Shown piece by piece: positions 6,773 to 16,200 of a DNA stretch of 38,231 nt (positions are counted from its first letter, which is position 1; every line of letters starts with the position of its first letter). Source of the stretch: Planctomycetota bacterium (lineage in GTDB: Bacteria; Planctomycetota; UBA1135; UBA2386); assembly GCA_002684655.1 (NCBI GenBank), contig NYVR01000087.1, positions 1-38,231 on the forward strand, read 5' to 3'. The translations under genes were made by a program, and so were the position numbers. Below the pieces are notes generated by a model that saw only the letters and a program-made list of their open reading frames with translations, had not been told where the DNA came from and made no database searches.

Positions 6773-8371
6773 CTATCGCGCTGACCCCCAGATCGTCTCC
6801 AGCAGCGCGTGGCATCCGGGGTCTATCTGTCGCAGCTCTGCGCGCACGAACGGGTAGAAGTCGTTGCGGTAGAAGAAAGCCTCGGTGGCCTCTGCAAAGT
6901 ACTCCTTGTGGTTGGTGAGCGCGTAGTGCCGGACGCGGCGGCCGTCGTGCGCGAGCACGTCCTCATACGTTCGGGCTGCGCGCGCCGCGCGGAAGGCTTT
7001 GACGACGCGCTGGTCATCGAAGCCGAGCACTTGATCGTGGAATGCGTGCGCCAATTCATGCAGGACGACGGCCGGGTGTTTCATCATCTGCGCGCGCGAC
7101 AGCAGCGCGCGGGCGCGCGGGATGTGCACCTTCTTCGCGAGGCGAGGGTCATATCCGTGGTGCTCGAGCCAGCCGACGCTCGGGTGATACTGCATGTTTG
7201 AGAGCTCGGGGTGCTCGCGCTCGATCCAGATCCCGAGCTTCCGCAGCCTCGCGAGCGGCGCTGCCGGGACCAGGACGGAGATTCGCTCGAGGTGGTTGGC
7301 GAGCATCGAGAGGGCCTTGCTACCGGCCTTGGCGTGGTCGCCGCTGAGCAGCGCGGGGTCAACGTGCACTCGGAAGCCGTGCAGGTCGCGGATCACCGGA
7401 TCGAGGCGACGCGGCTTTGGCTCGACGCCCGCGACCTGCCAGCGTCCGGCGCGGTCGCGACGAAGGGTCACCTCGCTGTCTGGCCAGTCGGCGACCATCG
7501 CGCCCGCCGCCGAAGCGGCGACGCTGTAGTCGGCGTCTTCCGCGGGCGGCGTCAACTTCTGCGGGAGCATCGCCCCGCGCCGTAGGAACGCTGCGACGAC
7601 GCGTCGGTCAGCGCCGCGCAGCGCCGCCGCAAACCCGCGCAGCAGCTGCCGCGGCTCGAAGTCCGCGCTGCGCTCGGTCACCGGCGTGAACGCCATCGCG
7701 TGCTGCCAAGGTAAGTCGTTGGTCTCGCGAGAGAGCGCGAAGCCGTGGCTGGCCATCTCGCGGATGACCTGCGCCTTGCTCATCATGTGCTCGGGTTTGA
7801 TCGGCACCGCGGGGTCCTCGGCGCGGAACTCGACGAGGACGACCTCGCCGCCTGGCTTCAGCGCGTCGCGCACGCGCTGGATGACCCTGACGGGGTGAGA
7901 GAGCTCGTGGTAGACGTCGACCATCAGCACGAGGTCGCAGGAGATCTTGGGGAGCTTGGGGTCGTCGACCGTGGCTTCGACGAACTGCACGTTTTCGAGC
8001 TGAGCGTCTTGCGTGCGCTGCTCGAGCATCACCAGCATCTGCGGCTGCAGATCGACGGCGAACATCCTGCCCGCGGGCCCGACGGCCTGTGCCAGGGGCA
8101 AGGTGTGGTAGCCGTTGCCGCAGCCTAGATCGCACAGGGCCTGCCCCTCTTCGACCGCGAGCCACGCGCGCAGCGCGACGCCGTTCTCCTCGTCCTCGCG
8201 GGTCTGCCGCATCAGCCAGCCAGCGCCGGCCCAGTGCATCGTGTGGGCGACCTCGCGCCCGAGGTAGGTCGTCCGCCCGACAGCGGTCGCCTCTGGGTCT
8301 TCAGGCTGCTGCTGGGGACGCTGCGCGGGCAGGCAGAGCGCGAGAGAGAGGCAGGCCGAAGAGAGCACCAT
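6773..8371 (-). CDS. Exported fusion of a SAM-dependent methyltransferase with a zinc metallopeptidase-like domain
   Basis: The 532-residue product starts with a signal peptide (VLSSACLSLALCLPAQ), then a class I methyltransferase: motif I at 80-88 (CDLGCGNGY), acidic loop AVDLQP, motif IV LVLMVDVYHEL and post-motif LKPGGEVVLVEF. After a linker at about 230-330, residues 330-532 form a gluzincin-like metallopeptidase. Zinc ligands are expected at H438 and H442 (HELAH) with the glutamate from KEYFAEATEAFF (490-494), a layout like the anthrax-lethal-factor (ATLF/M34-type) fold. A secreted methyltransferase is odd because SAM is cytoplasmic, so the signal peptide may be a lipid or membrane anchor, or the first domain may have another role. 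The frame is open to 8641, but I chose the ATG at 8371 because the signal peptide starts there. First gene of the minus-strand operon. Confidence 0.82.
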   Translation of the reverse strand: MVLSSACLSLALCLPAQRPQQQPEDPEATAVGRTTYLGREVAHTMHWAGAGWLMRQTREDEENGVALRAWLAVEEGQALCDLGCGNGYHTLPLAQAVGPAGRMFAVDLQPQMLVMLEQRTQDAQLENVQFVEATVDDPKLPKISCDLVLMVDVYHELSHPVRVIQRVRDALKPGGEVVLVEFRAEDPAVPIKPEHMMSKAQVIREMASHGFALSRETNDLPWQHAMAFTPVTERSADFEPRQLLRGFAAALRGADRRVVAAFLRRGAMLPQKLTPPAEDADYSVAASAAGAMVADWPDSEVTLRRDRAGRWQVAGVEPKPRRLDPVIRDLHGFRVHVDPALLSGDHAKAGSKALSMLANHLERISVLVPAAPLARLRKLGIWIEREHPELSNMQYHPSVGWLEHHGYDPRLAKKVHIPRARALLSRAQMMKHPAVVLHELAHAFHDQVLGFDDQRVVKAFRAARAARTYEDVLAHDGRRVRHYALTNHKEYFAEATEAFFYRNDFYPFVRAELRQIDPGCHALLETIWGSAR

Positions 8372-8506
8372 GACCCCACGATATCGCCTCTGGCGCCGCG
8401 CAGATGCGCTGGGTCGTCCGATGTGGGCCACGTCGCGCTCGCAGCGGTGATCTCGGCGCCCTCTGCGGCATCCGCTCGGCTGCCCCGAGCGAAGTGACGA
8501 ACGCCC

Positions 8507-9025
8507 ATGGGTTATCGCTACGCCGCTTTCGCTACGTTCCCGGACCGGGCAGCCGCCCAGTCTGCGATCGTGGAGTTGTCGGACTTCGGGCTGGGTGCGG
8601 CCAAGGTCAAGCTGTTCGAGTGCCGAGGCGAGTCTTCTCAAGCGACCATCCTGGACGGGCTGATGAGCAACTGCACGTGGGCGGAGTCGGACGGTCGCCG
8701 CGGCCTGCGCATCGGCCTTGGCTTAGGCGCGAGCCTGGGCGCGGTCAGCGGCGTCGTCATCTGGACGACGCTGGGCATGACGGCGATCAGCGGCGTGACC
8801 TGCGGGACCTTCATGGGGACCCTCATCGGCGCCGTGATGTCTGGCATCGTCGGCGCGGGGCTGGTCAACCCGCGGTTGGCAGCGGCCGTTCGCGCGCTGC
8901 AGATTGGTCAGGTGTTGGTCTCGATCTCGTGTCAGAGCCGCGAGGAGCACCACATCGCGCGGCGGCTGTTGCGCCCTGGCAGCATCGCGCTCGCGAGCAA
9001 CCGGTCGGTTTCGGCCGCGAGCTGA
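8507..9025 (+). CDS. Small membrane protein with a glycine-rich hydrophobic hairpin
   Basis: The 172-residue protein has a soluble N-terminal part (YRYAAFATFPDRAAAQSAIVELSDFG) that resembles the small alpha-beta fold seen before glycine-zipper membrane segments in stress-type proteins (DUF1269/YflT-like); this is a weak resemblance. Residues about 68-120 are two glycine- and alanine-rich membrane segments (GLGLGASLGAVSGVVIW and GTFMGTLIGAVMSGIVGAGL). A short soluble tail follows. It is divergent from the methyltransferase-peptidase gene, with 135 bases between them. No function can be assigned. Confidence 0.65.
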   Translation: MGYRYAAFATFPDRAAAQSAIVELSDFGLGAAKVKLFECRGESSQATILDGLMSNCTWAESDGRRGLRIGLGLGASLGAVSGVVIWTTLGMTAISGVTCGTFMGTLIGAVMSGIVGAGLVNPRLAAAVRALQIGQVLVSISCQSREEHHIARRLLRPGSIALASNRSVSAAS

Positions 9026-9102
9026 CCCGCTCCTGAGGCGAATCGGCGCTGCCTCGCGTGTTGGCGATGTGCGCGGCCGTCGGACTGCCCTAGATTGCGT
9101 TG

Positions 9103-10737
9103 ATGACGAGACCTCGTTACGTCGGCGCGTTACTGGCGCTGACGAGCTGCTCTTCTGGGGCAGCCCCAGACGGCGTTCCCGCCGCGCTTAGAGCAGCTGC
9201 GCCGTCGCTCCCCAACATCGTCATCATCTACGCGGACGACCTCGGCTACGGCGACCTGTCCTGCTACAACCCCGACGCGGCCTACGCGACGCCCAACCTA
9301 GATCGGATGGCAGCCCAAGGCGTGCGTTTCACCGACGCGCATAGCCCTTCGACCATCTGCAGCCCCTCGCGCTATGGCCTGCTCGCAGGTCAGCAGATCT
9401 ATCGCTCGACCGGGCGCGGCGGCGGCGCGTGGGAGGGGCCTGGCGGACCTAGCTACCTCAAGCCAGGGACGTTGACCATGGCGCAGATGCTGCAACAGGC
9501 TGGCTACCGCACCGGCGTCTTTGGTAAGTGGCACGTCGGACTCACATGGTTCGGAGAAGACGGCGAGCGGCTGGGTGGCGGCTTCGAGAACTCGTTGCGC
9601 ATCGACTACGATAAGAGCACGCCGTTGGTCGACGGCCCCAACGCCCGTGGCTTTGACACGTCGTTCGTGACGCCGAACTGCCCGACGACCGACCCGCTCT
9701 ACATCTACATCGAGGACGGGATGGTGCCGGTGCCGGCGACGAAGCGGCACGCGCGCGCGAGCTTGCCTAATCCGGGGGGGAAGTGGCGTTGGGACAATGA
9801 CGAAGGCTGGATGGCGGAGGGTTACCGGTTCGTCGACGCCGACCTGCTGTTCTTCAACAAGGCAAAGTCCTTCATCACCCGTCACCGCGAACAGCGCGCT
9901 GATCAACCGTTCTTCGCGCTGCTCTCGACGCAGATCTGCCACGCGCCCGTGTTGCCCGCGGCTGCCTACGCGAACCGCAGCGCCGGCGGGCCGCGCGGTG
10001 ACTTCGTCGAGGAGCTCGACGCGCTCGTCGGCAGGATGTTCGCGCTGTTGGAGGACTTGGGTGTCGCCGAGGACACGATCGTCTTGTTCAACAGCGACAA
10101 CGGGCCGGAGACGGTGCACACCGCCTGGATGCGCGAAGACCACGGCCACGACCCCGCCGGCGGTTGGCGCGGCGTAAAGCGCGACGGTTGGGAGGGAGGG
10201 CACCGCGTCCCATACCTGGCGTGGTGGCCGGGCCGATTTTTATCGGGGTCGGTCAGCGACCAACTGACGAGCACGACCGACATCTTCGCCACGCTGGCGT
10301 CCGTTGTGGGCGTGACCCTCCCGGACGAACAAGCGGCTGACAGCTTCGACATGTTGCCGGCGATGCTGGGGACACAGCCTGCGGGGGAGAGCATCCGACC
10401 GCACCTGCTGACCCAGAGCTTCCGCGGCGAGTTCCAGCTCCGGTGTGGTCAATGGAAATACCTAGACCATCGCGGATCGGGAGGGAATCGATACGACCGC
10501 GGTTTGATGCGTGCGTACGCGCTGCCAGAGCGGGCGCCTGATGCCGCGGGTCAGCTCTATGACCTCGCGGCTGACCCAGGTGAGACGGACAACCTCTTCT
10601 ACGCACGTGAAGACCGTCGTGAGCAGATGCGAAGTTTGCTCGACGAGCTGAAAAAATGCGGACGCAGCGCCCCGGTGAATCGGGCGCCGATCGGGCTCGA
10701 AGGCATCGCGGCTGCGGCGGCGGCGCGGCGCCGATGA
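9103..10737 (+). CDS. Sulfatase lipoprotein (FGly type)
   Basis: The 544-residue enzyme belongs to the arylsulfatase family (alkaline-phosphatase superfamily, sulfatase S1), which hydrolyses sulfate esters on polysaccharides or small molecules. C86 in the CSPSR motif is the residue converted to formylglycine by a maturase encoded elsewhere. Metal ligands are visible as D45-D46 (YADDLGYGD) and in the later LFNSDNG motif; GKWHVG gives the lysine and histidine of the active site. The N-terminus has a lipobox (ALTSC, Cys16), so it should be a membrane-bound lipoprotein outside the cytoplasm. A TTG lies one codon upstream of the chosen ATG. Sulfatases are abundant in planctomycetes. The substrate is unknown. 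An intrinsic terminator follows 20 bases after the stop. Confidence 0.93.
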   Translation: MTRPRYVGALLALTSCSSGAAPDGVPAALRAAAPSLPNIVIIYADDLGYGDLSCYNPDAAYATPNLDRMAAQGVRFTDAHSPSTICSPSRYGLLAGQQIYRSTGRGGGAWEGPGGPSYLKPGTLTMAQMLQQAGYRTGVFGKWHVGLTWFGEDGERLGGGFENSLRIDYDKSTPLVDGPNARGFDTSFVTPNCPTTDPLYIYIEDGMVPVPATKRHARASLPNPGGKWRWDNDEGWMAEGYRFVDADLLFFNKAKSFITRHREQRADQPFFALLSTQICHAPVLPAAAYANRSAGGPRGDFVEELDALVGRMFALLEDLGVAEDTIVLFNSDNGPETVHTAWMREDHGHDPAGGWRGVKRDGWEGGHRVPYLAWWPGRFLSGSVSDQLTSTTDIFATLASVVGVTLPDEQAADSFDMLPAMLGTQPAGESIRPHLLTQSFRGEFQLRCGQWKYLDHRGSGGNRYDRGLMRAYALPERAPDAAGQLYDLAADPGETDNLFYAREDRREQMRSLLDELKKCGRSAPVNRAPIGLEGIAAAAAARRR

Positions 10738-10757
10738 TGGCGACGGGATGATCTGAC

Positions 10758-10781
10758 GCCTGCGGCCGCGCGGGCTTTTTT
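10758..10781 (+). terminator. Intrinsic terminator after the sulfatase gene
   Basis: GCCTGCG (10758-10764) pairs with CGCGGGC (10769-10775) around a GCCG loop, with one G-U pair, and is followed directly by six T's (10776-10781). It lies 20 bases after the sulfatase stop and before the pterin operon, separating the two units. Confidence 0.85.
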
Positions 10782-10808
10782 GATCGAGCGCGCATCCGTC
10801 GCGCGCGC

Positions 10809-10840
10809 GTCGACGATCCTCAGGTTATGAGATCGTCGAC
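10809..10840 (+). promoter_or_regulatory. Perfect 10-bp inverted repeat spanning the first start codon of the pterin operon
   Basis: GTCGACGATC (10809-10818) and its exact reverse complement GATCGTCGAC (10831-10840) enclose a 12-base loop that contains the ATG at 10827. In RNA this would put the start codon in the loop of a strong hairpin and could limit initiation; in DNA it has the form of a dyad operator. Which of these applies, if either, is inference. Confidence 0.45.
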
Positions 10841-11354
10841 CATCACGTCGTCCGACCGCGCAGTCGACCGCGTCTACGCGATTCGCGTCGAGAAGGAGAA
10901 TCTCAAGTTCAGTTGTGCCCACTTCCTCATCTTCGAGGATGGCACGGCCGAACGCCTTCACGGGCACAACTACCGCGTGGCCGTGGAGCTTGAGGCAGCC
11001 AAGCTTGAGCACGGCGTCATCGTCGACTTCAACGTCGTCAAACAACAGTTGAAGTGCCTCCTCGACCGACTCGACGAGCATTTTTTGATCCCGGGGCGAA
11101 ACCAGCTGCTGACCTGGGAAGAAGCGGACGGAGAGATCACGGTGCGCTTCGATCGTCGTCGTTACGTCGTCCCCGTTGACGAAGTGGTCGTCCTACCGAT
11201 CACCAACACCAGCTCCGAGGAGCTGGCTGCTTACATCTCCAACGAGTTGCTGCACGGTCTGCGCGACGCGAGCCCCGAGACGCGCTGGTCGCGCATCGAA
11301 GTGAGCGTAGAAGAGACATCCGGGCAGCGTGGCCTCTGCATCCTCCGACCATGA
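10827..11354 (+). CDS. 6-pyruvoyltetrahydropterin synthase paralogue, PTPS-III type (folate route)
   Basis: The 175-residue protein is a PTPS/QueD-family (T-fold) enzyme. Zinc ligands are H32 (SCAHF), H45 and H47 (LHGHNY). The residue before the HGH motif that decides the subfamily is E42 in ERLHGH, matching the ExxHGH pattern described for PTPS-III; QueD and eukaryotic PTPS have Cys in CxxxHGH, and here the preceding residue is Ala. PTPS-III enzymes convert dihydroneopterin triphosphate to 6-hydroxymethyl-dihydropterin and replace FolB in folate synthesis. Its overlap with folE (ATGA) fits this role well. It is longer than the usual 120-140 residues, with an N-terminal extension and an insertion around residues 90-125. 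No alternative start lies between the ATG and the conserved region. Confidence 0.88.
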   Translation: MRSSTITSSDRAVDRVYAIRVEKENLKFSCAHFLIFEDGTAERLHGHNYRVAVELEAAKLEHGVIVDFNVVKQQLKCLLDRLDEHFLIPGRNQLLTWEEADGEITVRFDRRRYVVPVDEVVVLPITNTSSEELAAYISNELLHGLRDASPETRWSRIEVSVEETSGQRGLCILRP

Positions 11355-11986
11355 CTGATCTGCTGCCTCCCAAGACTTCTCAACGCTCCGTCTCACGGCG
11401 CGCCGCGGCTGCGCGGCCATCGCGTGACGAGGCCGTAACTGCGATCCGCACGCTGCTGAAGTGGATCGGAGAGAATCCCGACCGCGAAGGTCTTATCGAG
11501 ACCCCGGATCGCGTGCTGCGCGCCTACGAGGAGTTCTTCGCTGGCTACAAGCAAGATCCGGCCGACGTCCTCGAGAAGACCTTCGACGAGTCAGGCTCCT
11601 ACAACGGCGCGGTGATCGTGCGAGACATCGACGTCCGCTCGCACTGCGAGCACCACATGGTCCCATTCATCGGCAAGGCGCACGTCGCGTACCTTCCCGA
11701 CGCCAAGGTCGTCGGCATCAGCAAGCTCGCGCGCCTCGTCAACGGGTTCGCGCGTCGCCTGCAGATCCAGGAGCGCCTGACCGCCGAGGTCGCGCGCACC
11801 CTGATGAGCGCGCTCAAGCCGCAAGGTGTCGCCGTGATTGTCGAGGCTGAGCACCACTGCATGACGATGCGCGGCATCCGCAACGCTGGCGCCACGACCG
11901 TGACGCAGCATCTGTGCGGCATCTACGAAGAGAACGCGACGCTCCGCGCCGAGATCCTCCGCGAGCTGCGTCGGAACAACGGCTAG
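11351..11986 (+). CDS. folE: GTP cyclohydrolase I (type IA)
   Basis: This 211-residue enzyme opens GTP to give 7,8-dihydroneopterin triphosphate, the first step to folate and other pterins. The zinc ligands are C99 and H102 in SHCEHH and C170 in HHCMTMRG, with spacings 3 and 68 as in the E. coli enzyme. The substrate-binding stretches VGISKLARLVNGFARRLQIQERLT and TMRGI are intact. The first 25 residues are a poorly conserved extension. The start codon overlaps the stop of the PTPS-III gene by four bases (ATGA), giving translational coupling of consecutive pathway enzymes. Confidence 0.97.
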   Translation: MTDLLPPKTSQRSVSRRAAAARPSRDEAVTAIRTLLKWIGENPDREGLIETPDRVLRAYEEFFAGYKQDPADVLEKTFDESGSYNGAVIVRDIDVRSHCEHHMVPFIGKAHVAYLPDAKVVGISKLARLVNGFARRLQIQERLTAEVARTLMSALKPQGVAVIVEAEHHCMTMRGIRNAGATTVTQHLCGIYEENATLRAEILRELRRNNG

Positions 11987-12181
11987 CACGCGCCGGGCTT
12001 TCGCCCCCGAAGACGAACTCGCGCGGCCGCGTTCGGCGCGGCCACGGCGCCGGTGCTCTGCGATCAGGACAGATCTCAGGCGCCGCCGCGCTTGTCGGGC
12101 CCGGCGAGGACCTCCGAACTGATCGTTCGATGCGGGGTGATGCGTTTCTGAGAGCGCCTCCGAGCCGGTAACGTGTCGGAC

Positions 12182-13171
12182 ATGTCGATCCGCTCTGTCA
12201 CCAGCCTGCAGCCGCCGCGCGCAGATCTCCGCACGCTCTACCCCGCCATCGAGCCGTATGACAGCGGTCACCTCGCTGTCGGCGGTGAGCACCACGTCTA
12301 CTACGAACAGTGCGGCAACCCGAACGGCAAACCCGTCGTCTTCGTGCACGGCGGCCCCGGCGGTGGCGCAGGCGAGGACTACCGGCGGTTCTTTGACCCG
12401 GAGGCTTACCGGATCGTGCTCTTCGACCAGCGCGGCTGCGGCCGCAGCAAGCCCTACGCGAGCCTCGCGGACAACACCACGTGGCACCTCGTGTCAGACA
12501 TCGAGAAGATCCGCGACCACCTTTCGATCGAGAGGTGGCAGGTCTTCGGTGGGTCGTGGGGCAGCACGCTCGCGCTCAGCTACGCGCAGAAGCATCCAGA
12601 GCGCGTGACCGAGCTGGTGCTGCGCGGGATCTTCATGCTGCGGCGCAAAGAGCTGCTTTGGTTCTATCAGGAGGGCGCGAGCAACATCTTCCCCGACGCT
12701 TGGGAGAAGTACTTGGAGCCGATCCCCGAGGTTGAGCGCGGGGATCTCATGAGCGCGTACTACCGCAGGCTGACTAGCGACGATGAGCAGGTCCGGGTCG
12801 AAGCGGCGCGCGCGTGGTCGATTTGGGAGGGGACGACCAGCCTGCTCTACCCGGACGAGGGCAAGATCGCCGAGACCGGTGCGGATGAGTTCGCGGTCGC
12901 CTTCGCGCGGATCGAGTGCCACTACTTCGTCAACGGCGGCTTCTTCGAGGTCGAGGATCAGCTGCTCCGCGGCGTCGATCGAGTCCGTCACATCCCGACG
13001 GTCGTGGTGCAGGGCCGCTATGACGTCGTCTGCCCAGCGCGCTCAGCGTGGGATTTGCAGCGGGCGTGGCCTGAGTCGGACCTGGTCATCGTCCAGGACG
13101 CCGGCCACTCGGCGTTCGAGCCAGGGATCCGCAGCGCGCTGTTGGACGCGACCGATCGCTTCCGACGCTGA
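12182..13171 (+). CDS. pip: Proline iminopeptidase (S33 family)
   Basis: This 329-residue alpha/beta-hydrolase removes N-terminal proline from peptides in the cytoplasm. It shows the family oxyanion motif HGGPGGG (56-62), the DQRGCGRS motif, the nucleophile S125 in GGSWGS, the acid in GRYDVVCP and the histidine in DAGHSAFEPG. Length and motif order are those of bacterial pip. No signal peptide is present. A GTG three codons upstream (12173) is an equally possible start; neither has a visible Shine-Dalgarno. It stands as its own unit, 195 bases after folE. Confidence 0.93.
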   Translation: MSIRSVTSLQPPRADLRTLYPAIEPYDSGHLAVGGEHHVYYEQCGNPNGKPVVFVHGGPGGGAGEDYRRFFDPEAYRIVLFDQRGCGRSKPYASLADNTTWHLVSDIEKIRDHLSIERWQVFGGSWGSTLALSYAQKHPERVTELVLRGIFMLRRKELLWFYQEGASNIFPDAWEKYLEPIPEVERGDLMSAYYRRLTSDDEQVRVEAARAWSIWEGTTSLLYPDEGKIAETGADEFAVAFARIECHYFVNGGFFEVEDQLLRGVDRVRHIPTVVVQGRYDVVCPARSAWDLQRAWPESDLVIVQDAGHSAFEPGIRSALLDATDRFRR

Positions 13172-13297
13172 CAGGGTCGGCGTCCTCTGTCACTATCTGT
13201 TGCCGCGGAGTGCGGATCCGTCGTCGGGAACGACAGCTTGTCGTATGATCCGACCCGCTCGATGGGCGCATCGCGCCGTCATCTGCAGAACCCCACC

Positions 13298-16200
13298 ATG
13301 ACCATGCCCGCACGTTCTCGCGCGTTTTCTCTGCTCGCTCTCTCGGCTCTGATCGGCGCCGGTATCTGGCTTTGGTCGGCCTCTGCTGACGCTGGTTTCG
13401 CGCCGCCGGTGCCCCAGCAGGCAGCTGACGTCACGTCCCCAACAGACGTCGACGCCGTCGAAGCAGCGACGGTGGACGACCCGGCCGACGCGGCGAGCCG
13501 CGAAGCGCTTGAGCGCGAGGTGCCGGAGAGTTTGTTCTTGGCGGCGGACGACGAGGCCAACGGCCGCAAGCTTGTGACTGTTCAGGTCTGGGACCGCGAT
13601 GAGGGCGTCGCCGCCGCGGGCGCCGACGTCTTCGTGATGAACAGCGCTGAGGCCGACTGGGACGTCACCCGAGGTCCCTTCGCGCTCCACTGGAGCAGCG
13701 TCGCTGAGCGCCGTGGTCGGCGCTTCCGCACGGACGAAGAGGGCCGCGTCGACGTGCCGGGCTTCGCGAACAACTCCGTCGTCGTCGCCAAGGCCGCGGG
13801 CGCCTACGCGTTCAAGTGGGTCGGAGAAGTCGCGGCGGACGGGCAGGTCGAGGTCCTGACGATGGAGGCCGATGAGGCGGTCACCATCAAGGTCGTCGAC
13901 GAACGGGGCGCGCCGGTGCCGGGCGCTGCCGTCGGTGTCGTTGAGCGCATCCCATTGGCCGGGCCGATGGAGGAGTTGCAGGCGCGCGCCGAGCAGCTCG
14001 GTCAGTGGGTCGACAGCATGCGTCAGTGGATGAGCAGCAACCCGGATGACGCCCGCAAGGCAGGCGGCAAGTTCTCCGAGCTGCAGGAGCAGCTGCGCGA
14101 GACGCGTCAAGAGCTCGAGGTCGCGCGAGTCGAGAGCGAGCGTCGCAAGCGACAGGGCGGGCTCGCAGACCAGCGCCCCCTCGCTCGCTTAGAAGTACGG
14201 ACCCGCCGCCTCACCGACGAGGACGGCCTCGCGGTCGTCGAGCACTTCCAGCTCTATCGTCGCCCGGACGAGCGCGAGGCGAAGCAGCAGAAGCGGGGCG
14301 CGGCCAAAACGAACACGAAGAAAGCCGCCGGTCGCGGCAAGGCGGCCGGCGCTCGCGGCGGCAAGGGCGCGGCCCGCGGCGGCAAGGGCGCTGCTCGCGG
14401 CGACAAGGGCGGCGCGCGCGGCGGCAAGGGCGCGGGTAAAGGCGCGGGTAAGGGAGGGCAAGCTGGCAAGAATGGGTTCGAGGTCGCCCAGCTGCCGTCG
14501 ACCTTCGAGGCCGCGCTGCTGATGCCGCTGACAGCGCCCGTGACCAAAGAGATCTCGGTCGACCCGCTGCCAGAAGGCGTCATCGAGCTGCAGAAGCCGC
14601 TGACCGCGGCGTTGGCGCTGCGCACGGTCGACCGCGACGGGCGGCCGTTCACGCACCCGGTCCGTGGCCAACTCGAGCTCATCGACGACGAGTCGTCGGC
14701 GTGGTCTCGCGTGATGCTGCGCAAGGAACAGGACGAAGAGACGATCGAGTTCCCGCATGTTGGTCTGGGTCTCGTGCTCCAGGCTTCTTGCCGCCTCGAC
14801 GACGACGACTTCCGCTGGCAGAGCGGCGGGCTCCAGGGCCCCACCGCCGCCGGCGAGCGGCTTGAGGTCGACCTCGTCGTGGCGCCTGAGGCGGGCATGC
14901 TGTTCGCCAAGCTCGTCGACGCGGCTGGCGCCCCTCTCGGAGGCGTCAGCCCCTCGTTCCTGATCTCTGCTCGCGGCGGTCGGCTTGAGGGCGAAGAGGT
15001 CACGACCGACCGCGCAGGGCGGTTCCACCTGCCCTACAAGGTGCGCGAAGGTCAGGTCGCGCCATATCGATTTGAGGTCCGACTCGACGACGCTGTTCCG
15101 ACTCGCGGCTTCGCGTCGCCGCTGTCGCAGCTTCCGGTCGCCACTGTGACCGATCTAGGCGAGATCGCGCTCGACGACCTCTCTGCGTTTGCGCGGGGCG
15201 TGGTGGTCGATGACAGCGGCGCCGCCGTCGCTGGCGCTTCTTTGCAGTTGGAGCGTGAGCGCGCCGTCGGCGACGCGCAAGAGATGCGCTACGTAGAGGA
15301 GCCCTTCGTCAGGGCTGAGACCAGCGAGGACGGGTCCTTCCAGCTGTTCGGGGACTTCGCGCCGGGTCGTTATCGCTTCCGCGTGGAGAAGCGCGAGCAC
15401 TTCCGCACCTTCGCCGACGTATCCAGCGGCGATCAGCTTCGGGTCGAGATGACCCGCAAGTGCCGCGTCGTGGGTACCGTGGTCGCGCCCGAGTGGATGA
15501 ACCGCAAGCGCGTCCGCGTGGAGCTGCGACCCGTCGCGGTTTCGGCGCCGCCCGGCGAAGCGCCGAACTCGCGCGAGGACCAACTGCACGATCACCAGGG
15601 CAAGACCTACGCGTTCTTCGACTGGGTGCGGCCCGGCACCTACGACGTCACTTTCCGTTTGCAGGGATTCCCGGACGCCTTCTTGGTGATCGATCGGCTT
15701 GTCCTGAAGCCTGGACAGATCGGTCTGCACCCGCGGATGCAGGACCTCGACCTCGGCGCCTACATCTTCCGGTTCGAGATCTACCCCGTCGACGAGAACG
15801 GTCAGGGGCTGTCCGTCAATCGGCCGCAGCTGGCAAAGATCATGCGGCGCGACGGGACCCAGCAGTTCATCGGCCTGGTGATGAAGGGCGACTACGGTGA
15901 GGTGTTCAACACAGCGCCGCAGCTAGAGGTCATGCCGATGATGAACGGCTACGTCGCCGACAAGCAGATCCTCGCGCCGGGCAGGAGCGAGTTGGTGTTC
16001 CGCAGCGTGCCGCCGGTCGACGTCGTGCTCCACGGGCTCTCGGCGCTTGCCCAAGAGGTGCCGGTGCATGTGCAGCTGCAGCAAGTGGAGCTGGACGGGC
16101 GCCCTGAGTCTCTTGAGGCCTTCGACGGTATGAGCAAGCGCATTGCCGGTTGGTACGACAAGACCCGGCACGGCACTGGGCGGCTCGACGAGGTCGACAC

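Noticed and set aside
9298-10203. 301-codon minus frame inside the sulfatase gene
   Set aside because: Shadow of a sulfatase with intact CSPSR and metal motifs.
11997-12010. Small GGGC/GCCC hairpin after folE
   Set aside because: Four-base stem without a T-run; too weak to call a terminator.
14294-14473. CRISPR-like repeat array
   Set aside because: Units are 21 bp, directly adjacent without spacers, and in frame with a protein repeat.
13193-15028. Long minus-strand frames opposite the 1043-residue protein gene
   Set aside because: Composition is that of an antisense shadow in GC-rich DNA, and the plus frame has a membrane segment, coiled coil and recognisable beta modules.
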